From Bacteroidaceae bacterium (GTDB taxonomy: Bacteria; Bacteroidota; Bacteroidia; Bacteroidales; Bacteroidaceae): a stretch of DNA of 12,274 nucleotides. Position 1 is the stretch's first letter, and each line of letters begins with the position of its first letter. A program made the translations under genes and the position numbers. Location: NCBI GenBank assembly GCA_028707655.1, contig JAQWAN010000029.1:1-12274 (forward strand). The letters are read 5' to 3'. Positions 7,002-12,274 of this stretch are shown here, in pieces. The notes beneath the pieces are model-generated. The model was not told where the DNA came from. It did not search any database and worked only from the letters and a program-made list of their open reading frames with translations.

Positions 7002-7021
7002 AATTTATTAAATCATAAATT
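7002..7021. repeat. AT-rich inverted repeat between the cvfB-like gene and the nuclease operon
   Basis: AATTTAT (7002-7008) and ATAAATT (7015-7021) flank a 6-base spacer downstream of the cvfB-like stop. It contains no G-C pairs in the stem, so it is a poor terminator. I see no better terminator for the cvfB-like gene here, and some read-through into the nuclease operon is possible. Confidence 0.3.
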
Positions 7022-7050
7022 AAGCCACATTTTAACTAAAAAAAATCGGT

Positions 7051-7893
7051 TTAAAGCGATGAAGCAAGACGAATAGCATCTTTCTCTAATACAATTTTCT
7101 GATGCTTATACAGTTCACCAACTGCACGTTTAAAAGTTTTTTTACTCACTTCAAACGTATCATAAATTGTATCGGCAGGACTCCTGTCGGTAAGAGGTAT
7201 GCTTCCCCCATTGGAAACAATATATTCTAGCAATCGTTCGGCAAAGAGAGAAACGTTTCTTGCACCAGATGGTTGCAAACGCAAATCAATCTTTCCATCG
7301 GGACGCACATATTTAACATAACCAACTACGCGGTCGCCCGTAGATAAATCTTGGAACAATTCATTATCATAAATCAAGCCACTGAACGAATTGTCTACAA
7401 TAGCCTTAAATCCTAAATCGGTTTTCTGCTGAATCAACAATTCGACCTTGTCATTTGTTGCATAGGGAGGTTCTTCTGTCGATAGATAGCGTTCCACCTT
7501 AGCAGAAGCAACTATTCGATAACTCTCTTCATCAACATGGGCATGAATAATATATTTACGACCAACTTTCATCTCCATTTTTTGCTCGCGAAAAGGAACA
7601 AATAAATCTTTCATCAAGCCCCAGTTTAAGAAGGCACCAAACTGGTTCACCCATGCCACTTCGAGGTATGCAAATTGTCCTACCTCAACATAGGGGGTTA
7701 GATTCGTTGCGATTAAACGCTCCTCAATATCTAGATAAATAAATACCGACAAAAAGCTACCAACTTCACAATCTTCTGGCACATAACGAGTTGGAAGCAG
7801 GATTTCTCCCGATTCGCCACCATCTAAATAAACACCAAAATCAACCTCTTTAACAACTTCTAAAACGTTAAATTTACCAAGTTCCACCTGCAT
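7051..7893 (-). CDS. CvfB-family S1/winged-helix RNA-binding protein
   Basis: This encodes a 280-residue cytoplasmic protein with the layout of the CvfB (YitL) family. Three S1-like OB folds span about 3-62, 68-130 and 145-207, and a C-terminal winged helix spans about 215-280. Visible marks include VDFGVYLDGGESGEILLP in the first fold, VNQFGAFLNWG followed by KDLFVPF in the second, GYVKYVRPDGKIDLRL in the third, and VSKKTFKRAVGELYKHQKI as the recognition helix region. Length and order match the family. CvfB in Staphylococcus and Streptococcus binds RNA and affects virulence gene expression; the role in Bacteroidetes is not established. The first methionine fits: MQVELGKFN leads straight into the first S1 strand. 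It diverges from the alcohol dehydrogenase gene. Confidence 0.9.
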   Translation of the reverse strand: MQVELGKFNVLEVVKEVDFGVYLDGGESGEILLPTRYVPEDCEVGSFLSVFIYLDIEERLIATNLTPYVEVGQFAYLEVAWVNQFGAFLNWGLMKDLFVPFREQKMEMKVGRKYIIHAHVDEESYRIVASAKVERYLSTEEPPYATNDKVELLIQQKTDLGFKAIVDNSFSGLIYDNELFQDLSTGDRVVGYVKYVRPDGKIDLRLQPSGARNVSLFAERLLEYIVSNGGSIPLTDRSPADTIYDTFEVSKKTFKRAVGELYKHQKIVLEKDAIRLASSL

Positions 7894-7909
7894 ATACCTA
7901 TTTTTTGTT

Positions 7910-7917
7910 CAAAGATA
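7910..7917 (-). promoter_or_regulatory. Predicted -7 box of the cvfB-like gene
   Basis: On the minus strand this reads TATCTTTG, an exact TAnnTTTG box, 16 bases before the ATG, so the leader is very short. The -33 area falls on or just beyond the opposing box at 7930-7937 and has no good TTTG. Confidence 0.6.
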
Positions 7918-7929
7918 GATAAATAATTA

Positions 7930-7937
7930 TACCTTTG
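7930..7937 (+). promoter_or_regulatory. Predicted -7 box of the alcohol dehydrogenase gene
   Basis: TACCTTTG matches TAnnTTTG exactly, 29 bases before the ATG at 7967. TTTG at 7904-7907 could be the -33 element, but the gap of 22 bases is slightly longer than the usual 19-21. The polymerase footprint would cover the cvfB-like promoter. Confidence 0.62.
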
Positions 7938-7966
7938 CAGTAAAATAATAAAAATACTTCTATTTT

Positions 7967-9109
7967 ATGAACAATTTTATTTTCCAAAATCCCACACGAT
8001 TAATTTTCGGAGAAGGGATGATAGCACAACTAGCAAATGAGATTCCTGTTGATAAAAAGATCATGGTTACTTTTGGTGGAGGCAGTGTGAAAAAGAACGG
8101 CATCTACGAGCAAGTTATCAGTGCACTAGAAGGAAAAGACTGTATCGAATATTGGGGCATCGAATCGAATCCTACCATTGAGACACTGAGAAAAGCAATC
8201 GAAGTAGGAAAAAAAGAAAAAGTAGACTTTCTTCTTGCTGTTGGTGGCGGATCCGTTATTGATGGAACTAAACTTATAGCAGCTGGATTACTTTATGATG
8301 GAGATGCTTGGGATATCGTACTCAAGGGAGAAGCTCAAGAGACCATACCAATGGGCACCATCTTAACAATGCCAGCTACCGGTTCAGAGATGAACAACGG
8401 AGCTGTTATATCTAAAAAAGAAAGCAAAGAAAAATATGCATTTCGTAGTTGTTACCCAACCTTTTCCATCCTAGACCCTACAGCAACCTACTCCTTGCCA
8501 CCCTATCAAGTAGCATGTGGTATAGCAGATACATTTGTACATGTTATGGAGCAATACCTAACAAAAACAAATGAGTCGCGCATGATGGACCGATGGGCAG
8601 AGGGCATTTTAATGATGCTCACACAAATAGCACCATTAATCAAGGAAAACCAACAAGACTACGACCTAATGTCAGAGTTTATGCTTGGCGCAACAATGGG
8701 ATTGAATGGTTTTATCTCCATGGGTGTTTCACAAGACTGGTCTACACACATGATTGGTCATGAGTTAACGGCACTAAAAGAGGTTACTCACGGAGCATCA
8801 CTAGCCATCGTTTTCCCAGGACTACTTCGTACGCTTGTGGATAAGAAGAAAGCCAAATTGATTCAATATGGCGAACGTATCTGGGGTATCACCTCTGGTT
8901 TACCAGAAACAAGAGCGCAACAAGCGATTGATAAAACGGAAGATTTTTTCCGCAGCCTAGGCTTACAAACACGTCTAAGTGAGGTGAACATTGCAGAGGA
9001 TACCATCAACGAGATTGAACGCCGCTTTAACGAAAGAGAAGTTGCTTGCGGAGAAGATAAAGATGTCACTGGAATTGTGGTTAAAGAGATATTACTAAAA
9101 TGTATGTAA
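7967..9109 (+). CDS. Iron-containing alcohol dehydrogenase, YqhD-type NADPH-dependent aldehyde reductase
   Basis: This encodes 380 residues, close to the 387 of E. coli YqhD and collinear with it as I recall that sequence. The opening MNNFIFQNPTRLIFGEG is typical. The NADPH-binding GGGSVKKNG (37-45) and the GGGSVIDGTK loop (93-102) are intact. The four expected metal ligands are present: Asp188, His192, His261 and His275, matching Asp194, His198, His267 and His281 of YqhD with a constant offset of six. Family members reduce aldehydes, including butyraldehyde and toxic short-chain or lipid-derived aldehydes, to alcohols in the cytoplasm. They act in fermentation or aldehyde detoxification; the substrate here is unknown. 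The gene is monocistronic, between a perfect -7 box and a strong terminator. Confidence 0.95.
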   Translation: MNNFIFQNPTRLIFGEGMIAQLANEIPVDKKIMVTFGGGSVKKNGIYEQVISALEGKDCIEYWGIESNPTIETLRKAIEVGKKEKVDFLLAVGGGSVIDGTKLIAAGLLYDGDAWDIVLKGEAQETIPMGTILTMPATGSEMNNGAVISKKESKEKYAFRSCYPTFSILDPTATYSLPPYQVACGIADTFVHVMEQYLTKTNESRMMDRWAEGILMMLTQIAPLIKENQQDYDLMSEFMLGATMGLNGFISMGVSQDWSTHMIGHELTALKEVTHGASLAIVFPGLLRTLVDKKKAKLIQYGERIWGITSGLPETRAQQAIDKTEDFFRSLGLQTRLSEVNIAEDTINEIERRFNEREVACGEDKDVTGIVVKEILLKCM

Positions 9110-9134
9110 AGAGATAATACGCTTAATATACCGT

Positions 9135-9176
9135 AGATAGCCCAGATAAGTTAAATTTATCTGGGCTATCTTTTTT
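9135..9176 (+). terminator. Rho-independent terminator after the alcohol dehydrogenase gene
   Basis: A perfect 15-bp stem (9135-9149 with 9157-9171; arm AGATAGCCCAGATAA) has a 7-base loop and is followed by a T-tract to 9176. It starts 26 bases after the stop codon. Confidence 0.93.
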
Positions 9177-9454
9177 AAAGACAACGCAATACGACGTCAT
9201 TCTGCTGCACAAACAAAGACGTTGCACAGCTGCAAAGAAAAGCAATGAAAACAGCAGTTATTCTCCATCCATCCAAAAGAGTCTATACGTCTAAAGAGTA
9301 AACAGAAGTAGAAAAAAAACAGCTGTTGGTTACAAAAAAAAATCACACCCTATTCACAGAAGTGAACAAAAAAAAGAATTAGATTTAAGCAAATCGACGT
9401 TCTATAACCGTATGCAGCAACAAACGATTAATTTGTTAACAATCTGTTAATAAC
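9177..9454. other. Intergenic stretch without a clear intact gene; possible coding remnant
   Basis: This lies between the alcohol dehydrogenase terminator and the dcw promoter region. The plus strand carries an 18-codon frame from ATG 9244 to TAA 9298-9300 (MKTAVILHPSKRVYTSKE). Past that stop the same frame stays open for 25 codons (TEVEKKQLLVTKK..., ending FTEVNKKKN). One frame over, across an A-tract at 9368-9375, comes ELDLSKSTFYNRMQQQ (from 9376), which looks like a helix-turn-helix fragment and ends at TAA 9448-9450. This could be a decayed DNA-binding protein gene, or chance. A small palindrome, TTGCA-CAGC-TGCAA, lies at 9222-9235. No mraZ-like sequence is visible. Confidence 0.3.
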
Positions 9455-9474
9455 TATCTCTTAAAAAAGAGATA
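9455..9474. repeat. Inverted repeat upstream of the dcw promoter
   Basis: TATCTCTT (9455-9462) and AAGAGATA (9467-9474) form a perfect 8-bp stem with an AAAA loop. No T-tract follows, so an operator or DNA-structure role is more likely than termination. It abuts a second inverted repeat at 9475-9500. Confidence 0.5.
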
Positions 9475-9500
9475 ATTAATGTGGATATTACCGCATTAAT
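9475..9500. repeat. Inverted repeat overlapping the dcw promoter
   Basis: ATTAATG (9475-9481) and CATTAAT (9494-9500) are perfect 7-bp arms around a 12-base spacer. The repeat overlaps the predicted -33 element (9480-9483) and most of the spacer of the rsmH promoter, where a dimeric repressor would be expected to bind. Confidence 0.45.
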
Positions 9501-9511
9501 ACCTACCTTTA
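9480..9511 (+). promoter_or_regulatory. Predicted promoter of the rsmH-ftsL-ftsI cluster
   Basis: TGTG at 9480-9483 and TACCTTTA at 9504-9511, 20 bases apart, each differ by one base from the TTTG / TAnnTTTG elements. Transcription from about 9518 would leave a leader of nearly 100 bases before rsmH. Confidence 0.5.
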
Positions 9512-9545
9512 CACCTAGTATAATTTATAATTAAACCAGCTTTTT

Positions 9546-9583
9546 CTCCTCAGAAAAAAAGGAACGGCATTTAAAATGAGGAG
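9546..9583 (+). promoter_or_regulatory. Long-loop inverted repeat in the rsmH leader
   Basis: CTCCTCA (9546-9552) can pair with TGAGGAG (9577-9583) around a 24-base loop. GAGGAG resembles a Shine-Dalgarno sequence and is masked in this pairing, but it lies 32 bases upstream of the rsmH ATG and would not position a ribosome there. A leader regulatory role is possible but unproven. Confidence 0.35.
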
Positions 9584-9615
9584 TATAGGCTCAAATTAAA
9601 GAGCATTCATCCATA

Positions 9616-10539
9616 ATGACAACAAACGATAAACAAACCACCAACTACCACATACCTGTCTTACTAGAAGCAAGCATCCAGGCACTGAACATACATCCAG
9701 AAGGAATCTATGTGGATACCACTTTTGGAGGCGGTGGACACTCTAGAGCAATACTAGAGGCGATGGGAGATACCGGTCATCTTTACTCTTTTGATCAAGA
9801 CTTGGATGCAATAAAAAACTGTATTGACAATCCACGTTTCACTTTTGTAAGAAGTAACTTTAAATATTTAAGAAACTTTCTAAAGTATCATGGCGTAGAG
9901 CAAGTAGATGGAATCTTAGCCGATCTAGGCGTATCCTCTCATCATCTTGACGAGGCAGAAAGAGGGTTTTCTTTTCGTTTTGATGCACCGCTTGACATGC
10001 GGATGAATAAACGAGCACAGAAAACAGCAGCAGAGATTGTCAACACCTACGAAGAGAGACAACTAGCCACACTTTTCTATCTCTATGGAGAGATTAAAGA
10101 GAGTAGAAGATTAGCAGCTAAGATTGTTAGAGAACGTGCGGTAGCCCGTATTGAAACAACCCATCAATTGGTCGAACTAACGCGCTCTTTATTTGGAAGA
10201 GAACGAGAGAAAAAAGAGATGGCTAAGATGTTTCAAGCATTACGCATTGAGGTGAATGAGGAGATGGATGCATTAAAAGAGATGCTACAAGCAACCATCA
10301 AGGTACTTAAGCCAGGTGGACGACTAGTCGTTATCACTTATCACTCTTTAGAAGACCGTATTGTTAAGAACATTATGAAATCAGGAAACATAGAGGGCAT
10401 CATTTCACAAGATTTTTATGGAAACAGAACCTCTCCTTTTAAAATTATTTCAAAGAAAATAATCCTACCTAGCGAAGAGGAGATGAATCAAAATCCTCGC
10501 TCCAGGAGTGCTAAGCTGCGTGTTGTAGAAAAGATTTAA
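9616..10539 (+). CDS. rsmH: 16S rRNA (cytosine1402-N4)-methyltransferase RsmH
   Basis: This encodes a 307-residue SAM-dependent methyltransferase (formerly MraW) that methylates N4 of C1402 in the ribosomal P site. The family motifs appear in order: HIPVLLEA (12-19), the SAM-binding DTTFGGGGHSRAIL (34-47), FDQD (59-62), ILADLGVSSHHLD (100-112), the catalytic-region DMRMN (127-131), the insertion helix with ALRIEVNEEM (208-217), LKPGGRLVVITYHSLEDRIVK (231-251), and the closing SRSAKLRVVEK. Length is typical and nothing is missing. It is the first recognisable gene of the dcw cluster here, since mraZ is not upstream. The FtsL-like gene follows after 24 bases. Confidence 0.97.
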   Translation: MTTNDKQTTNYHIPVLLEASIQALNIHPEGIYVDTTFGGGGHSRAILEAMGDTGHLYSFDQDLDAIKNCIDNPRFTFVRSNFKYLRNFLKYHGVEQVDGILADLGVSSHHLDEAERGFSFRFDAPLDMRMNKRAQKTAAEIVNTYEERQLATLFYLYGEIKESRRLAAKIVRERAVARIETTHQLVELTRSLFGREREKKEMAKMFQALRIEVNEEMDALKEMLQATIKVLKPGGRLVVITYHSLEDRIVKNIMKSGNIEGIISQDFYGNRTSPFKIISKKIILPSEEEMNQNPRSRSAKLRVVEKI

Positions 10540-10563
10540 AAACATCGTTCTGATTATTAGTGT

Positions 10564-10959
10564 ATGAGATTCCATTTTAGAAAAAGTAAAAAGAAAGACA
10601 CAATAAGGGTTGAGAAGCAAAAACAACCTACAAAATTGACCTTTTCAAAGATCATATTGGGCGATGCGCTAGATAGCGAAGCGGTTAGAAAGCAAGCCGG
10701 ACTGATCTTCTTGATGGGTGTTTTGTCCATTTTTTATATCGGGAACCGTTACGGTAGTCAACACGATCAGATTGTTATTCAAAAACTAAAATCAGAACTC
10801 GTTACCAAGAAATATGACGCCCTTGCTAAATCGGCGCAACTAATGCAACTCACAAGACGAACAAACATAGAGTCACTGCTAAAGAAATATCATAGTGAGG
10901 TTAAACCAAGTAAATTGCCTCCCTTTGTTATAACATCTAAAGAGAAGATAGATGAATAA
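10564..10959 (+). CDS. ftsL: FtsL-like cell-division protein
   Basis: This encodes a 131-residue bitopic membrane protein with the layout of Bacteroidetes FtsL-like proteins. A long, strongly basic cytoplasmic tail (1-43) precedes one membrane segment (about 44-61, KQAGLIFLMGVLSIFYIG). A periplasmic coiled-coil region follows (about 68-100, with heptad-like hydrophobics in IQKLKSELVTKKYDALAKS). FtsL works with FtsB and FtsQ to activate the FtsWI septal synthase. Sequence similarity within this family is low, so the call rests on topology, size and position between rsmH and ftsI. Its stop overlaps the ftsI start by eight bases, which points to translational coupling. Confidence 0.85.
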   Translation: MRFHFRKSKKKDTIRVEKQKQPTKLTFSKIILGDALDSEAVRKQAGLIFLMGVLSIFYIGNRYGSQHDQIVIQKLKSELVTKKYDALAKSAQLMQLTRRTNIESLLKKYHSEVKPSKLPPFVITSKEKIDE

Positions 10960-12274
10960 TTTAGGACACCGAAAGAAAGAAACAACTGCACGCTTTTTAG
11001 TTATTGTTGTCTTGTTTACACTCGTTGCTTTAGCCATTATTGGTAAAGCAGCCTATATCATGTTTGGAGAAAGAGCCAAATGGGAGCAAGCTGCCAGCCG
11101 TTTCACCAAAGATAGTATCGAGATTCAACCACACCGAGGAAACATTCTCTCCACTAGTGGAAAAGTGTTAGCAAGCAGTATGCCTCGCTACAAAATCTAT
11201 ATGGATTTTATGGTAACTGCTGCCAATAAAAGACAACAGGAGAAATACCAACAGAAACGCGACTCTATCTTATGGAAAAACATAGACCGCATCAGCTTGG
11301 GACTGCACTTAATTTTTCCAGACAAAAGCACCAGACATTTCAAACAGCTATTAATCACCGGACGCAAAGAGAACAAACGAAACCTACTACTCTACCCCAA
11401 ACGTATCTCCTATCTGGAACTAAAAGAGATAAAGAAACTACCTCTATTCTCCTTGAGTAGTTATAGTGGCGGTTTTCACTACGAAACCTTTAACAATCGT
11501 GTTCGTCTATTTGGCTCTATGGCAGAACGTACCATTGGCAAGATAAAAAATCCGGCTCCCAATAAAGACTCCGCCATCTGTGGTATAGAGTACTCCTTCG
11601 ATTCCATCTTAAGAGGAAAACCGGGCATAAAACACAAACAGAAAGTGATGAATAAATACATCGACTTCATCGATAAAGAACCTATAGATGGAGATGATGT
11701 GGTTTGTACCATCAATGTGGAGATGCAAGATATTGCAGAAGAAGCCCTCCGCAGTAAGCTCGAGGAGATTGGTGCAATCTCTGGATTAGCGCTTCTGATG
11801 GAGGTAAAAACAGGAGATATTAAAGCAATCGTAAATCTTGAACGAGCAGGGAATGGAAAATATTACGAACGTACAAACAATGCATTAAGAAATCTTTCTG
11901 AACCCGGTTCTACTTTTAAAGTAGCCTCTGTTATGGTGGCGTTAGAAGATGGGGAGATAACACCTGATGCTGGTTTTGACACAGGCAACGGTATAAAAGA
12001 GATGTATGGCAGAAAGATGCGCGACTATAACTGGGGCAGAGGTGGTTTTGGCTATTTAACGGTAGAAGAAACACTTATGTTCTCCTCTAATATTGGTGTC
12101 TCAGGTATTATAGACGAGCATTATAAAAATAAACCGGGAAAATTTGTAGACGGGCTTTATCGTATGGGACTAAACACCCCACTCCATTTACAACTAGCTG
12201 GTGCAGCTAACCCCTATATTCCACATCCTAAAGATAAGACCTATTGGGATTTGACACGTTTACCCTGGATGTCT
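10952..12274 (+). CDS. ftsI: Penicillin-binding protein, FtsI/PBP3-type septal transpeptidase (3' end beyond window)
   Basis: ATG at 10952 opens a frame that stays open for 441 codons to the window end. After a short cytoplasmic tail, one membrane segment spans about 13-36 (TARFLVIVVLFTLVALAIIGK). The class B PBP dimerisation domain follows, with its PHRGNILSTSGKVLA signature (about 60-74). The transpeptidase domain shows the active-site SxxK motif in EPGSTFK (Ser320, Lys323) and the SxN motif in FSSN (Ser378, Asn380). The KTG motif must lie past the right edge. It crosslinks septal peptidoglycan in the periplasm with FtsW. It overlaps the FtsL-like gene by eight bases. Division-specific rather than elongation-specific function is inferred from the dcw position. 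Confidence 0.94.
   Translation, partial: MNNLGHRKKETTARFLVIVVLFTLVALAIIGKAAYIMFGERAKWEQAASRFTKDSIEIQPHRGNILSTSGKVLASSMPRYKIYMDFMVTAANKRQQEKYQQKRDSILWKNIDRISLGLHLIFPDKSTRHFKQLLITGRKENKRNLLLYPKRISYLELKEIKKLPLFSLSSYSGGFHYETFNNRVRLFGSMAERTIGKIKNPAPNKDSAICGIEYSFDSILRGKPGIKHKQKVMNKYIDFIDKEPIDGDDVVCTINVEMQDIAEEALRSKLEEIGAISGLALLMEVKTGDIKAIVNLERAGNGKYYERTNNALRNLSEPGSTFKVASVMVALEDGEITPDAGFDTGNGIKEMYGRKMRDYNWGRGGFGYLTVEETLMFSSNIGVSGIIDEHYKNKPGKFVDGLYRMGLNTPLHLQLAGAANPYIPHPKDKTYWDLTRLPWMS

Noticed and set aside
8863..9069. Minus-strand frame antisense to the 3' end of the alcohol dehydrogenase gene
   Set aside because: The plus strand is a complete family member through this stretch, and no promoter or conserved motif supports the antisense frame.
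9455..9474. Terminator reading of the TATCTCTT/AAGAGATA dyad
   Set aside because: No T-tract follows on either strand and the stem is AT-rich; its position against the promoter suits an operator better.
9177..9615. mraZ gene or fragment upstream of rsmH
   Set aside because: None of the MraZ hallmarks (the start-region KGR-type motif, GRI-type repeats) appears in any frame of this stretch.
11272..11715. Small frames at 11272-11460 (plus) and 11479-11715 (minus)
   Set aside because: Both lie inside the continuous ftsI frame that starts at 10952, which carries the PBP motifs.

Overview
The window looks like chromosomal DNA from a low-GC member of the Bacteroidetes, most likely order Bacteroidales. 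Four signs support this. Perfect TAnnTTTG -7 boxes, the Bacteroidetes primary-sigma signature, lie upstream of at least five genes, and Shine-Dalgarno sequences are mostly absent. Two secreted proteins end in type IX secretion (T9SS) type-A-like sorting tails, and the left edge cuts a PorT-like outer-membrane barrel gene. A ROK glucokinase, a two-cluster ferredoxin and a dcw cluster with a Bacteroidetes-style FtsL complete the picture. No mobile element, tRNA, rRNA or CRISPR array was seen.

Layout. 1-183 (minus) is the start of a PorT/OMP_b-brl_2-like barrel gene. 368-538 (plus) is a 56-residue 2[4Fe-4S] ferredoxin with its own promoter and terminator. 791-925 (plus) is an unrecognised, very basic 44-residue protein with its own -7 box, a hairpin in the leader and a terminator shared with the convergent gene. 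1028-2008 (minus) is a ROK-family sugar kinase. 2121-4511 and 4514-6895 (minus) are two tandem paralogues of about 795 residues, two bases apart. Each has a signal peptide, an endonuclease I (EndA/NucM-type His-Me finger) domain, Ig-like and FN3-like modules, a jelly-roll-like module and a T9SS-type tail. 7051-7893 (minus) is a CvfB-type S1/winged-helix RNA-binding protein. It diverges from 7967-9109 (plus), a YqhD-type iron-dependent NADPH alcohol dehydrogenase, across a 73-base spacer with overlapping promoters. A terminator and about 440 bases without a clear intact gene follow. From 9616 the dcw cluster begins: rsmH, an FtsL-like gene, and ftsI, which runs off the right edge.

How the genes work together. 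The paired nucleases are probably exported through the Sec system and T9SS and degrade extracellular nucleic acid for nutrients or biofilm/host-DNA processing. The ROK kinase downstream may be partly read through from them. rsmH-ftsL-ftsI is the usual ribosome-methylation/septal-peptidoglycan cluster, but mraZ, normally its first gene, is absent. In its place is a regulatory-looking region with two abutting inverted repeats.

Most of the window is ordinary housekeeping DNA. The parts most worth a second look are the tandem nucleases with unequal active-site conservation, the 44-residue basic protein with its structured upstream region, and the mraZ-less dcw promoter region. I found no convincing new multi-gene system.
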